Assembly: GCA_963383645.1 (NCBI GenBank)
Contig: OY726574.1
Coordinates: forward strand, 54,177,477 to 54,241,476
Source of the DNA: Muscardinus avellanarius
Lineage: Eukaryota > Chordata > Mammalia > Rodentia > Gliridae
Direction: 5' to 3'
DNA: 64,000 nt
How positions within the stretch are numbered: the first letter of the stretch is position 1; the number at the start of each line of letters is the position of its first letter. Positions 30,254 to 41,816 of this stretch are shown here, in pieces. The notes beneath the pieces were generated by a model. It made no database searches, had not been told where the DNA came from, and saw only the letters and a program-made list of their open reading frames with translations. Position numbers and translations under genes: made by a program.

Positions 30254-30346
30254 ATGTCGACTGGGGACAGTTTTGAGACTCGGTTTGAGAAAATCGACAA
30301 CCTGCTGCGGGATCCCAAGTCGGAAGTGAACTCGGATTGTTTGCTG
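30254..30346 (+). CDS. ROCK1: ROCK1 coding exon 1
   Basis: First coding exon of Rho-associated coiled-coil kinase 1, a Ser/Thr kinase that RhoA-GTP activates to drive actomyosin contractility by phosphorylating myosin light chain, MYPT1 and LIM kinases. The exon encodes 31 residues, starting MSTGDSFETR and ending NSDCLL; this is the N-terminal extension that helps dimerise the kinase domain, which itself lies in later exons. The start ATG has A at -3 (AACATGT). The exon ends exactly on a codon (phase 0) at CTG, followed by the strong donor GTGAGT at 30347. Residue 14 is Ile where I recall Met in human. No second exon occurs in the remaining 33.6 kb. Confidence 0.96.
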
Positions 30347-31087
30347 GTGAGTGGCACGGTTCCCGCGGGCTCGTCTGGGGGTTGGTGTTGTTTTCATTCT
30401 GGTGAGCTGCGAAAGAAAAGGCATGTGTGAGCATCTTGGGAAACGACCAGACGTCTGTTCCCCGAGGAGTTTCGCAGTACCACGACGATCGCGCGGCGCG
30501 GCCCTTTTGGCCATTGCACTGGCTCTGAGTTAACTGCAGCGACTGCTGACTGCTCAGAACTTGTAGTTCTGACTCAGTTGTCAGCCCGCAAAGTACACTT
30601 GTAAAGTGCTGTTGTTACAGGCACCTCGCTGAAGCTACCAGGTGAGAGTGTGTAGTGTGGAATGGCGATTCAAGAGCATCAGCTTTTCCGACGTGTTTGG
30701 CAGTAATTTGGAGAAGACTACGGGTACAGAGATTAAAGTCCTAGGGGTTTAGATTTTAGACTTGGAAGTGACCGTGGAGAATCAATATTGAGGAAGTGAT
30801 TTTTGAGCTGAAATGTCATTTCAGTCTGAAGAAACTTGGCTGAACTATCAAGTGTAGAAGCGTAGAAGCGCAAGATACCTGGTCATAGGTCGTTACGATG
30901 TTACCTTCCTTTACAGTATTGATGATTGCAAAAGTTCCACACGGTGGTGGCGCACTTACCCTTGTCACTTTTAAAATATTCTAAAGAAGCTCTTGTGGCA
31001 TGAAAAGCCAAAATCCTATTTTAAAAACTGTTTAGTGGTTGATAGCATTCACAGTTTTCTGTAATTGGAGTTTAAGCCTCCTAATTT
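30347..31087. other. Repeat-free start of intron 1
   Basis: About 740 bp with no recognised repeat just after exon 1. Confidence 0.55.
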
Positions 31088-31295
31088 TTTTTGGCGGTAC
31101 TTGGGTTTGAACTGAGGGACATTCTACCTCCGAGCTACACACCCAGCCTATTTTTTACGCTTTATTTTGAAACAGAGTCTCATTAAGCTGTGAAGGGCCT
31201 CACTAAGTAGCTGAGGCTGGGCCGGAACCGGCTATCCTCCTGTCTCAGCCTCCCAAGTACTGGGATTATAAGCAGGGCGCCACTACTCCCGGCTT
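31088..31295 (-). mobile_element. Class A SINE
   Basis: CCTCCTAAT precedes this copy and recurs after the next one (31520), suggesting that one of the pair landed beside the other. Confidence 0.85.
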
Positions 31296-31520
31296 TTTTG
31301 TGTGTTTGGGGGGGGTAGTGGAGATTGAAACCAGGGGCATTCTAACTCCCAGCAATACCTCCAGCTCTGTTTTGTTCTTTATTTTGAAACGGGGGGTCTC
31401 ACTAAGTTGCTAAGTTGCGGAGGGCCTAAGTAGCTGAGGTTGGCCATGAACCTGGGATTACTCCTGTCTCAGCCGCCCAAGTACTGGGATTACAAATGTA
31501 CGCGACTATGCCCAGCTGAT
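31296..31520 (-). mobile_element. Class A SINE
   Basis: Contains a small duplication, 'aagttgctaagttgc'. Confidence 0.85.
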
Positions 31521-31613
31521 CCTCCTAATATTACTAATTGTAAACTCTTTGTGAGTTTTTCCTTTTTCTTTACTAGCATAAGCTATATAATAGTACTATT
31601 TTGCTTTATATTT

Positions 31614-31808
31614 TGTGGTACTGGGGATTGAACCCAGGGGCATTCTACCTCTGAGCTACACCCCAAGCCCTATATTTATTTTTATTTTGAAACAGGGTCT
31701 CACTGGGTTGATGAGTCTCACTATTTGGTGAGGCTGTTCTTAACTCCATCCTTCCATTTCAGCCTCCCAAGTACTGGGATTACAGGCATGTGTCACCAGA
31801 CCCGGTTT
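31614..31808 (-). mobile_element. SINE
   Basis: Head has the 'gatgagtctcactatttggtg' variant shared with 41817 and 47285. Confidence 0.85.
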
Positions 31809-33057
31809 CAAGGTACTATTTTAGATCAAAAGAATATATTCCTTGAAAGCTTTATGGAGTATGTATATAGATAGAATTTATGGTGACTGTAGAGAATAAA
31901 TGTTAGAGATGAACAATTGGAAAGAATAATGCTATTCAGAGAAATGCCATTTAAAAATCTCATTTCGTATAAAAGAGATTATTTGAGATTAACATGCTTC
32001 TCAGTTACTCTAAATAACTCTGTGTGATTTCAGTGTGTGAGGTTTCTCCCCAAAGCTTTCACGATGACTCTGAGCATCCTTGACTATGAAGTGAGAGTAT
32101 TGTGAGTCATGTCTTTGACGTGACCCACCCACATTGTGGAGGCTCTTCATATGGAGAAACAGTAAAGATGGTTGATGCTTCATAAATTCAAAATATTTTA
32201 TTGAATGAGAGAAATAAAAGGAATTAGGACTCATCCGGACCGTGGTGTACATCTAATTCTTTTAGTATTTATCCAGTTTCTGTGTATTTTAGATTGTTTT
32301 GCCTTGCCTCCCCTCCCCCACCCCCAGGGCTGGGGCTTGAACTGGGTCTGGGCCTTGTGCATTCTGGGAGGGAGCGCTGGCACTGCGCTACACCCTCAGC
32401 CCTGTGTTGCTTTCTGATCCCCTTGTTCTACGAGGTGGTGTTACAGGGAGGGTTTAGTAGCTTTTCTGTTTTTTCATTAGTTGTCTTTTCTTGTGCTATA
32501 TCTTCATTTGGTGGGAACTTCAGAGATATTTGAGATGTGGAGGACACAGGTAAAACAAATGTCCCGGACTCTTTGAGAGTCCAGTCTATTTAGAAAAATA
32601 AGAATATCATGTGCATACAAAGAAAAAAAACAAGACAGATTGAGAAAATATGTGACAAGTTCCAAGTGACTGTTTAGGTGATATTTACATGCCCTTGGAA
32701 ATAGAAGGGAAGGAGTCACTGAGTTGGGAGGCAAGGTGTGCTTTGTGATGGGGACAGGATAGAGGTTTTCAAGGGAGCAGAGAGTGACAGAAACAGAGGG
32801 TGGAGACGTGACTGGCTGTGGCATGTTTAGAGAAAAAGAAGATAAGATTAGAAGGATAGACTGGGCATAATGGTGAGGCATGAGTGCCAGGCTGAGGAGT
32901 TTAGGACCGCTGTGGGATGAATGCAGGAAGGGAATCTGGTAGTTCTGTGTAGAATGGGTTAGTGTGGAGAAGGAAAAAACAAAAACAAAACGTGAGTTTG
33001 GGGGAATTTTTAAATGATCACAATCCAGAAATTATTGAAGCATGAAAATGAGGAAGG
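31809..33057. other. Mostly unique intronic block
   Basis: Apart from an ID unit at 32318-32403, no repeat is certain. 32840-33000 ('gaggagtttaggaccgctg', 'agaatgggttagtgtggaga') resembles an ancient repeat I cannot name. Confidence 0.45.
32318..32403 (-). mobile_element. Free ID monomer, diverged
   Basis: 'gggctggggcttgaactggg' and 'ctacaccctcagccct' mark a solo ID. Confidence 0.65.
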
Positions 33058-33165
33058 AGTAACTTAGGGAGACCCTGTTTCAAAATAAAGAATAATAAAA
33101 ATAGGGCAGGGGGTGTAGCTGGGATGGGTTCCATCACCAGACCCCCAAAAAAAAAAAAAAAAAGA
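33058..33165 (+). mobile_element. SINE, 5'-truncated
   Basis: Begins in mid-head ('taacttagggagaccctg'); ID tail with a deletion; A18 tail. Confidence 0.8.
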
Positions 33166-33962
33166 GGAAGGAAAACTTGATGGAATTTGATTGGCGGATT
33201 TGAGAAGGAGAAGGGAGAACCAAAGAGAGGCAGTAGTCAGATGGCTCTAAAAGTGTTGCGCCTGGATTATAGGGAGAGTGCTGAAAACAGCAGTCAGGTT
33301 TGGAGTTGCTTGGAAAGAACAGCAAGATAGATCATTCAACCTTGGGTGTGTTGGGCGAGGGGATGGCGAGGCAGCCACCAGCAATGCCCTCAGACTGTTA
33401 GTGATAAGGAGCCGAGTATGTAGTGAAGATAATTTAGAAATCATTTGCACAAAGGTATGAATTGGAACTGACAGGGTGATAAAGGGAGAAACCTTAGAGA
33501 ACCAAGAATGAAAGATGAAGGTTGAAAAAAGAGGAGTGAAGGGAGTGAGCAGTGAGGACCTGCCAGGGCACTGGTAGAGCCTGGACTTGTAAGAGAGCAG
33601 GGGACAGATCTGACTACTTTTCCTCCCTTGTGATCTTTTTGTTGTTGTTTAGTTTTATAACTTTATTGAAAGCTGTTATTAAAATCTTATTACTAGAATT
33701 TGATAAAGATTGGATTTTTTGGAGACAAAATCCTTTCCAGTGTTGTTGTATCTAGCATGAATGTTACTTGCATACTATTTTTGTTTATTGCTGAGCATTC
33801 ATTCACTTATTTTGCTATTTAGAATGACCTATCAGTCATTTTTTTCAGTGAGTCTGTTTTTGCTCTTCACTACCTGAAATTATCTTGTATTATAGGGATA
33901 ATCCCCCTTTCACAATGGCTGCTTTCCCTATTATTTTGATTTGTGCTGATTCATTTAACTGA
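33166..33962. other. Unique intronic block
   Basis: No gene or certain repeat. Confidence 0.5.
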
Positions 33963-34154
33963 TTTTTTCCCCCCCTAGTACTGGGGATGAAACCTAGGGG
34001 CATTCTACCTCCAAGCTATACTCCCAGCTCTATGTTTTTATTTGGAAACAGGGTCTAAGTTGCAGAAGTAGCTGAGGCTGTCTGTGAACCGTGATCCTCC
34101 TGTCTCAGCCTCCCAAATGTTGGGATTACAAGTGTGTGCCACCACTCCCAGCTT
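33963..34154 (-). mobile_element. SINE
   Basis: TSD TTAACTGAT on both sides (33955 and 34154). Confidence 0.88.
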
Positions 34155-34335
34155 AACTGATGTTTATTGAGTATATATTATGTGCTATGTAGGGTTCTCT
34201 AGTTCTTGATTTTTGTGTATGTGCATTTAAAAAAAAAGGTCAAATTATTCGCTCCTAACTAGATCCATTCTTCAGTAATGCAAGTTTCCTAACCATTTGG
34301 TTTCAGAACAGTTTGCTGGCAAATGTCGGTTTTCT

Positions 34336-34530
34336 TTTTTCTTTTTTTTCTTTTTTTTTTTTTTTTTGATACTGGGTATTGAACCATGGACATTCCACCG
34401 TCAGCCCCTTTTATTTTTCATGTTGAAACAGAGTCTCACTTAGTTGCTGAGGCCAGCCTTGGACTTGCAATCCTCTTATCTCAGCCTCCCAAGTCCTGGG
34501 ATTACAGGTGTGCACCACCAGACCCAGGAG
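34336..34530 (-). mobile_element. SINE, old
   Basis: Head wording 'gaggccagccttggacttgc'; T-rich tail 34336-34366. Confidence 0.8.
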
Positions 34531-34864
34531 AATTCATCCATTCTTACAGCTTCAACTGCCTGTCGTCTGTTTTTGGCAGTCCTAGGACACACATTGGGTT
34601 GTTACAAGAGATTTTTGGTAGCATTTGAGATCCTCGATTACTGCTGTCAGCTCTGAATGCCCTGCCAGTCACATTGATCGCATTTGGGATTATTACTCTT
34701 CCTATTATTAGTATTACTGTTGGGGGAATGAGAAGACTTGACTTGTTAAATATTTGGCCCTTAAAACTACATCCCACCGTTGTTCATAATTCATGAATTA
34801 GTAGATTTTGTCAATGTCGGTTGCACGACTGGTTGGTTTGGACTAGACTTGTTCTCATTATTTT

Positions 34865-35001
34865 TGTTGTTTTGTTGTTCTTTTTAAGAGGTAGGGTCTT
34901 GCTGTAGTGCCCAGGCTGTGACCAGACTTCTGGGCTCACACAGTCCTTTTGCCTTACCCTCCCCAGTAACTGGGACTCCAGGCACGGGCCTGCCCAGTCT
35001 A
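34865..35001 (-). mobile_element. 7SL-derived monomer (proto-B1-like)
   Basis: 'cttgctgtagtgcccaggct' and 'tctgggctcacacagtcctt' keep Alu/7SL-like text that the dimers lack. Confidence 0.65.
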
Positions 35002-35141
35002 GACTAAGCTATTTTGATGTTAGTGTGTTTCAAGAACATTTAAAAAACAAATTTATTTCCTAATTAATTTATTCTAAATCTTTGTATAGGATCTCAGCTT
35101 GGATTCAAATCTAGGCTTTGTCATGTACTTGCTGGAGGAAT

Positions 35142-35364
35142 TTATTTATTTATCTATTTAGTACTGAGGATGGAACCCAGGGGCATTCTACCTCCGAGCT
35201 ACACGCCCAGCCCTGTTTTTTATTCTTTATTTTGAAACAGGGTCTCACTGAGTTGCAGAGGGCTTCACAGTCCACGAACTGTGATCCTCCTGACTCAGCC
35301 TCCGGAATGCTGGGATTACAAGCGTGCCCACCTGGGATTACAAGCGTGCCCACCACGCCCGACT
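35142..35364 (-). mobile_element. Class A SINE with internal duplication
   Basis: TSD GCTGGAGGA at 35129 and 35365. A 22-bp segment of the head ('tgggattacaagcgtgccca') is repeated back to back at 35310-35353. Confidence 0.9.
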
Positions 35365-35389
35365 GCTGGAGGATTTTAGATGAATTATT

Positions 35390-35525
35390 TTAACCTCAAA
35401 GCTTGTAATGGGGGCGAGGTTATAGAACTAGGTTGTTGTAAGAATTAAAGAATACAGGCCAAACAGCGCAACATAGGGCATTTGGTGAGCATTTAGTAAT
35501 TGGTAGCCATTATTATTGTCCTGTT
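35390..35525 (+). mobile_element. MIR
   Basis: 'gttgtaagaattaaagaata', 'gagcatttagtaattggtag' and 'ccattattattgtcc' follow the MIR 3' half. Confidence 0.65.
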
Positions 35526-36295
35526 TGGTAGTGTTGCTAGTATATGCCAGTCACTGCACAGAGGTTGGAAACTGATACTGTCTTCTGTAACTACAGAGTG
35601 ATTTACCTGGCACCTCAAGCAATGCCCCTAAATCCAGACTCCAGCTGTGCTTTATTGAAGTGGCCAATCCAGTTATAATTGAAAATGCAAACATATAGAT
35701 GGATTCTAGAGAATGGGGAAGAGTTTTTGGAAACTGTTAATTTAGTCATGATTTATAACAGACTGACATTGTACCAAGGGGTTAGATTGATATGAAAGGA
35801 AATTGGTGGCTACTTTGTTGAGATTTAGTGGTTCTCCTCTTTGTGTGCCTTTTATACTTTCAGTCTGTGTTCTGTAAATAGGCCTTGCGCTACAAGCATG
35901 CTGTGGGTGTGTAGAGAGGTGGCTCACAATAACAGCTGAGATATGAATTGGGTCATTCATTAAGAGAGATGTTTTTAATCTAGAAGAAGGAACCACATAT
36001 AAGATTTTATAAGGCACAAAAACTTAATCCTCAGTTTAGATTTTGCATAATTTCATGGCTTATTTCATGGTTATTAGTTTCGATGGTATGTATTTATTGT
36101 GAAAACTACAGATTATAATATGTTGAATAACAGAATAGTCTCCATATTAGGAAATGCTACATGTGGAGTTCTGTTGCTGAGGTAACCCAGTAGCCTCACT
36201 TCTCCACTTCTATCCTTACAAAGCGATATAGCACCACACGCATGTATGTACGAGAAGATGAACAGGGAGTACTGCAGTTCACAATGGGAAATAAC
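35526..36295. other. Unique intronic block
   Basis: No gene or certain repeat. Confidence 0.5.
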
Positions 36296-36515
36296 TTTTT
36301 TTTTTTTTTTTGGTAGTACTGGGGATTGAACCCAGGGGCATTTTACCTCTGAGCTATACCCCTCTAGCCCTATTTTTTTATACTTTATTTTGAAATAAGG
36401 TCTTGCTAAGTTGAGAAGGGTCTCACTAAGTAACTGAGGCTGGCTGTGAATCTGTAATCTTCCTGTTTCAGCTTCCTAAGTGCTGGTATTTCAAGCGTCA
36501 CCACCACATCCGGCT
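36296..36515 (-). mobile_element. Class A SINE
   Basis: T18 tail; complete head. Confidence 0.88.
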
Positions 36516-36530
36516 TGGAAATCGTTTATT

Positions 36531-36745
36531 TATTTATTTATTTATTTATTTATTTTTTTGGTGGTACTGGGGTTCCTGGAAGCCCTTCTACCTCCGGGCT
36601 ACACTCCCAGACCTATTTTTACATTTTCATTTTGGAAACAGGGTCTCCTAAGCCAGCGCGTGCGGCTGGCTTCGAACCTGCGCGATCCTCCTGTCTCCGC
36701 CTCCCAAGCGCGGAGATTACAAGCGTGCGCCACCACGCCCGGCGT
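36531..36745 (-). mobile_element. Class C SINE, (ATTT)n tail
   Basis: TSD GGAAATCGTTTATTT at 36516-36530 and 36746-36760, uncut and identical, marks a recent insertion. 'gccagcgcgtgcggctggc' has a 4-base insertion. Confidence 0.95.
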
Positions 36746-36779
36746 GGAAATCGTTTATTTTTTAAAATGTGATTAGCAC

Positions 36780-36955
36780 AGTGTGGTGAAAAGAACATTG
36801 GACTGGAAAGTCAAAGCATTGGCGTAGCTTTGTCTTGTTATTAACTTTCTATGCACCCAACTAAATCTTTTTCTTATCTGGACCTCACTTTCCCCATTTG
36901 TAGAATGAGGAGTAGATCAGATAGTTACTGATACCTTTTGTGTCTCTAAAAATTC
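36780..36955 (+). mobile_element. MIR
   Basis: 'gaacattggactggaaagtc', 'cctcactttccccatttgta' and 'gaatgaggag' are MIR core text in order. Confidence 0.8.
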
Positions 36956-37053
36956 CATAAAAAATTTAAAAAGTTCAACAAATCTCTGTTGATTATACTT
37001 TGATAACAAAATTTAAAAATTGTCATTAGTTTATGGTTTAAAAAGTAAAATTG

Positions 37054-37258
37054 AAGCTGGGCATGTTGGTACATGCTTGTAATCCCAGTACTTGGAAGGT
37101 TGAGACAGGAGGATTACAGGTTTGAGGCCAGCATCAGCAACCTTGTGAGGCCCTCTGCAACATAGTGAGACCCTGTTTCAAAATAAAAAAAAATAAAAGT
37201 TAAGGGTATAGCCCAGAGGCAGAATGCCTCTGGGTTCAATTCCTAATACAACAACAAA
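37054..37258 (+). mobile_element. Class A SINE
   Basis: Complete. Confidence 0.88.
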
Positions 37259-37286
37259 AAAAGAAAAATTAAAAAGTTATATGGTA

Positions 37287-37705
37287 GCCGGGTGTGGTGG
37301 CACATGCTTGTAATCTTAGCATTCGGGAGGCTGAGACCGGAGGATCACGGTTTGGTTCGTGGACAGCCTCAGCTGTTTAGTGAGGACCTCTGTAACTTAG
37401 ACCCTGTTTCAAAATAAAGAATAAAACCGGGCGCGGTGACGCACACGTAATCCCCGTTTTGGGAGGCGGAGGCAGGAGGATCGCGCTGGTTTGAAGCCAG
37501 CCTTGCTGGTTTAAGAAACCCTGTTTCCAAATAAAAATATAGGTCTGGGAGTGTAACCCGGAGGTAGAAGGGTTTCCAGGAACCCCAGTACCACCAAAAT
37601 AAATAATAAATAAATAAATAAATAAGAATAAAAAATAGGGCGTGGGGTGTAGCTCGGAAGTCGAATGCCCCTAGGTTCCACCCCCATACCCGCAAAAAGA
37701 AAAAA
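37287..37705 (+). mobile_element. Class A SINE split by class C
   Basis: Head 37287-37424, ID tail 37630-37700. Confidence 0.88.
37425..37622 (+). mobile_element. Class C SINE, nested
   Basis: Inserted at the 'aataaagaataaa' linker, which is repeated after its (AAAT)n tail. Confidence 0.9.
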
Positions 37706-37875
37706 AAGTTTTATGATGTTATTTACAGTAGACTACATGATTAGGGAACCATCTTTGATAAGTGCTCTTTTTGGAACTAGTCCCTAAACTAATTGTAATT
37801 GTTATATTTGATAGTTATTTTTTGAATTTGTAACTTATATTCATAACCATAGAAAGTGGCAATTAAGACATTAAT

Positions 37876-38098
37876 ATATTTATTTATTTATTTACTTTTG
37901 GTGGTACTGGGGGTGGAACCCAGAGGCTTTCTACCTCCAGGCTATACTACCAGACCTATTTTCTATTTTATTTGGAAACAGGGTCTCACTAAGTTGCTGA
38001 GAGCCTAAGTAGCTGAGGCTGGCTTTGAACCTGTGCGATCCTCCTGTCTCAGCATCCTAAGTGTGGGAATTATAAGCGTGCGCCACCACGCCCGGCTC
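37876..38098 (-). mobile_element. Class B SINE
   Basis: (ATTT)n tail. Confidence 0.9.
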
Positions 38099-38132
38099 AT
38101 TTGTATATTTAAAATGTATGTATGTATGTAGG

Positions 38133-38381
38133 TTTTTTTTTTGTTGTTGTTGTTGTTTGTTTTTTGTGGTACTGGGAATGGAACCCAGGGGCATTCTATC
38201 TCTGAGCTACGCCCCTCCCCCTCCCCCGCCAAGCCCTATTTTTTATAATTTAGTTTGAAGAAAGGTCTCACTAAGTTGCAAGGGCCTCACCAAGTAGCTG
38301 AGGCTGGCCACGGGGCTGCAATCCTCCTGTCTCAGCCTCCCAAGTACTGGGATTACAAGTGTACGCCACCACACCCGGCTT
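38133..38381 (-). mobile_element. Class A SINE
   Basis: (TTG)n tail and a C-rich insertion 'cccctccccctcccccgcc' in the ID part. Confidence 0.88.
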
Positions 38382-38539
38382 GTAGTTTACTTTTCTGATA
38401 TTCTTGTCCTCCCCATTTAGGTTATGAAATATCGAGTACATTTATATTATACTTCCTAAACAATTAGCAGGAAGCTAGGTATTCAAATTAATGTCTAAAA
38501 TCCAGTGTCTCAGAGAGGAGAAAGGCAATCTACTTATTA

Positions 38540-38752
38540 TTATTAATTTTTTGTGGCACTGGGGATGGAACCTAGGGGCGTTATACCTCTGAGCTACACC
38601 ACCAGCCCTATTTCTTATTCTTTGTTTTGAGACAGGGCCTCACGAGTTGCAAAGGGCCTCACTAAGTAGCTGAAGCTGTCTCTGAACCACGATCCTCCTG
38701 TCTCAGCCTCCCAAATGCTGGGATTACAAGTGTGTGCCACCATGCCTGGCTT
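38540..38752 (-). mobile_element. Class A SINE
   Basis: Complete; (TTA)n tail. Confidence 0.88.
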
Positions 38753-38801
38753 TACTTGTATTATATTTTGAAAGGTAGACCTGCCTTTGCCCCTCTTTAT
38801 T

Positions 38802-39012
38802 TATTGTTGTTGTCTTCGTTGTTGTAGTTACTGGGGAATGAACCTAAGGGCATTCTGCCTTGGGGCTACATCCCTCAGCCCCTTTACTTTTTATTCTAAA
38901 ACAAGGTCTAAGATCCCTAGGGTCTCACTAACTCACTGAGGTCGACTGTGAACCTTCGCTCCTCCTGTCTGAGTGTACCAAGTCCTGGGATACAGGCGTG
39001 TGCCACTACTCT
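38802..39012 (-). mobile_element. SINE, diverged
   Basis: (TTG)n tail; TSD GCCCCTC before and after. Confidence 0.78.
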
Positions 39013-39525
39013 TGATGCCCCTCACAATGTATTGATCCATATTGATCAGTCTTTTGGCAAGAAATTGGAATTTCTCTCAGAATGTTGTTGGGAGCTAATT
39101 TTAAAACAGTGGACCATATCAACTCTTCTTTTTCCCCTGTGTTGTTATTTACTCATTCAACAAATGTTTAATTGGTATATGCTGTGTACTTGGTATGCTT
39201 TTAGGTAAAAGCAAACATAGTAAAAGCAAACCTGGGCAAAATTCCCATAGGAGTTTGTAGTCTGGAGAAAATGATTAATTACGTGTCTATCTCACTAGGG
39301 GTGGGATAAGGCTTAAAGAGGAGGTAAAAGATAGGACCATGCCTATCATTTAAAGTTTGGTATTATTTAAAGATTTGTAGTAAAGCAGCCTAAGTGTATA
39401 CTTTTCAGATATGAGTCTGTACATTGTATCAGATTCAGTTGAGGAATTTTGGGAATCTGAGCCCATCACAGATGAACAAAATCGGAATTTTTTGGTATGA
39501 GGACTAGGATTCTGAATGGGATATG
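39013..39525. other. Unique intronic block
   Basis: 39140-39205 ('ctcattcaacaaatgtttaa') resembles an ancient MIR/L2-type tail; otherwise nothing recognised. Confidence 0.4.
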
Positions 39526-39573
<48 letters not shown>

Positions 39574-39766
39574 GGAGACTGAACCCACAGGCATTCTGCC
39601 TCCAAGCTCTACTCCTAGCCCAATTTTATTTTTTATTTTGAAACAGGGTTTGCCTAAGTTGGCTAAGGGCCTCGCAGTTACTGAGGCTGGCTTTGAAACC
39701 TGGGATCCTTCTGTCTTAGACTCCCAAGTACTGGGATTACAAGCTCGCGCCACAGGCTTTGCTGAT
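39526..39766 (-). mobile_element. SINE with (TG)n tail
   Basis: (TG)n 39529-39568. Confidence 0.85.
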
Positions 39767-39838
39767 AAATGAGTTCTCAGACATACTGAAGTTTGAAGAT
39801 TGTTATAGTTAAAAGAACATGGATTTGTTTTGTTTGAT

Positions 39839-40012
39839 TTTTTTTTTTTTTTGAGCTGGACATTGACCCCAAGGTCATTCTACCTCTGGAGGTACACCCT
39901 GAGCTCTTTTTATTTTGTTTTAGAACAGGGTCTTGTTAGATTGCTGAGGCTGTGATCTTCCTTTCTCAGCCTCCCAAATACTGGGATTGCAGGTGTGTGC
40001 TATGCCTGGCTT
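39839..40012 (-). mobile_element. SINE, old
   Basis: Shortened head. Confidence 0.75.
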
Positions 40013-40019
40013 TGCTTGG

Positions 40020-40400
40020 TAGTTTGTTTATGTATGTATTTACTTATTTTTGTGGTGCTGGACAAGAGGATCTGCATTTACGGCCAGTCTCAGCTACTTA
40101 GTGAGACCCTGTTTCAAAATAAAGAATAAATAAAAAATTGGGTTGGGTGTGTAGCTTGGAGGTAAAATGGTCCTGGGTTCCACCCCCAGCACCACAAGCA
40201 AACAAACAAACAAACTAGGATGGGAGTATAGCTTGAAGGTAGGATTGAACCTTGGAATATCCTATCTCTGAGCTGTACCTCCAGCCCTATTTCATTGTTT
40301 ATTTTGAAATAGGTCTCACTAAGTTGCTGAGGCTGGCTGTGAACCTGTGATTTTTCCTGTCTAAGCCTCCCAAGTACAGGTGTATACCATGCCTGACTGC
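40020..40400. mobile_element. Rearranged SINE pieces in opposite orientations
   Basis: A minus-strand scrap (40040-40062) meets a 5'-truncated plus SINE (40066-40200). After an (AAAC)n run there is a short plus ID piece (40216-40245), which switches at 40246 into a minus SINE running to 40400. Confidence 0.65.
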
Positions 40401-40410
40401 TTGGTATTTA

Positions 40411-40632
40411 GGGGTTTTTTTTTGTTTTTTTGCGGTACTGGGGATGGAACCCAGGAGCATTCTACCTCCAAGCTATACCCCCAGCCCTATTTTTTATTCT
40501 TTTTTTTTTTTGAAACAGGGTTTCACTGAGTTGTTTAAAGGGCCTAAGTAGCTGAGGCTTGCCCTGAACTGAGATCCTCCTGTCTCAGCCTCAGATGCTG
40601 GGATTACAAGCATGTTCCACCATGCCTGGCTG
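40411..40632 (-). mobile_element. Class A SINE
   Basis: TSD GCTTGGTA(T/G)TT on both sides (40400, 40631). Confidence 0.88.
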
Positions 40633-40795
40633 CTTGGTAGTTTTATAATGAAAAAATTCAAACATACACAGAAGTTGAACAGTGAACCTCTTACCAGATT
40701 CTGTATTTTTCAAAAAATTTTTTCTTTTTTTTTAGATATTGTCATTTCATCCTTAAATTTTTTCTATAGATATCTCTTTAAAAACAACAATAGAG

Positions 40796-41008
40796 GCTGG
40801 TGTGGTGGTGCACGCTTGTAATCCCCGCGCTTGGGAGGCGGAGACAGGAGGATCGCGCTGGTTCGGAGCCAGCCATGCTGGCTTAAGAGACCCTGTTTCC
40901 AAATAAAAAGTTAAAAAATAGGTCTGGGAGTGTAGCCCGTGGGAGTGTATCCCAGAGGTAGAAGGGCTTCCAGGAACCCCAGTACCACCAAAACAACAAC
41001 AACAACAA
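40796..41008 (+). mobile_element. Class C SINE with internal duplication
   Basis: 'gggagtgtagcccgt' is followed at once by 'gggagtgtatcccag'. TSD AACAACAATAGAG around it; (CAA)n tail. Confidence 0.9.
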
Positions 41009-41190
41009 CAATAGAGCTAGGTGTGGTGGCACATGCTTGTAATCCCAGTACTTGGAAGGCTGAGACAGGAGGATTGTGTAGGTTTGAAGCCAGACCCTGT
41101 TGTAAAATATAAAACAGGTTGGGGTGTAGCCTCGAGGTTGAAGGCCCATGGGTTCCATCCCCAGTACCATGCAATACAAAAAAAAGTGGA
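41009..41190 (+). mobile_element. SINE with internal head deletion
   Basis: Head jumps from 'ttgaagccaga' to 'ccctgttg'. Confidence 0.8.
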
Positions 41191-41335
41191 CATTTCCTTA
41201 TATAACCACAATGGTCATTATGCCCCCCAAAATAAAAACCCCTTGGAATCATTAATTCCTAGTTTATATTTACATTTCCTTGAGTGTCTAAAACAGTGTT
41301 TCTTCTTCAGTTACTAATTAAAATCTAATTCTTCC

Positions 41336-41551
41336 TCCGGGCATGGTGGCGCACACCCGCGCTTGGGAGGCTGAGACAGGAGGATTGCACAGGTTCAAAG
41401 CCAGCCTCAGCTACTTAGTGAGGCTCTCAGCAACTTAGTGAGACCCTGTTTCCAAATAAAGTATAAAAAAATAGGTCTGGGAGTATAGCCCGGAGGTAGA
41501 AAAGCCCCTGGGTTCCACCCCCAGTACCCCCCCCCAAAAAAAAAAAAAATC
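41336..41551 (+). mobile_element. Class B SINE
   Basis: TSD AAAATCTAA around the copy; C9A14 tail. Confidence 0.9.
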
Positions 41552-41816
41552 TAAGTCTTCACATTCTACGTGTTGCTTTTGCTTGTTGGGCCTTTTTTCT
41601 TAAGTCTTCTAAATGTAGACAAGTTTCATTCCCCAGCTTCTCATCTCTTCCCAATGTCTTGTTGAAGAGACCTAGATTAGTGATATTATACCTTGTTTTA
41701 CTTTCCAAATTTTTCTTTTTGTTTTCTTGATGTAATTTTACTTGTTCCGGTATCTATATTCTCTGTATAAATTGATAGGTCTAAAAACTTAATATTCAAG
41801 TTTTTGGTAAAGTACT

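Larger units (their letters stand above)
29060..30520. promoter_or_regulatory. ROCK1: ROCK1 CpG-island promoter
   Basis: Dense CpG and G+C, no SINE, no TATA box seen. It contains a GC-box array (29461-29550), an NRF1-type palindrome (29644-29655), the GC-rich leader and coding exon 1. The layout is typical of a broadly expressed housekeeping promoter. The transcription start cannot be fixed from sequence; downstream of the NRF1 palindrome is plausible. Confidence 0.85.

Noticed and set aside
29681..30430. 249-codon plus-strand frame through the ROCK1 exon
   Set aside because: It is the ROCK1 frame extended into the leader and intron. Coding is limited to 30254-30346 by the known N-terminus and the GTGAGT donor.
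29073..30434. 453-codon and 349-codon minus-strand open frames across the ROCK1 CpG island
   Set aside because: GC-rich sequence lacks stop codons by composition. The products are low-complexity Arg/Gly/Ala, and the plus strand holds a clear ROCK1 exon.
32040..32110. C/D-box snoRNA-like text ('gatgactctgagc')
   Set aside because: No terminal stem and no properly spaced C and D boxes.
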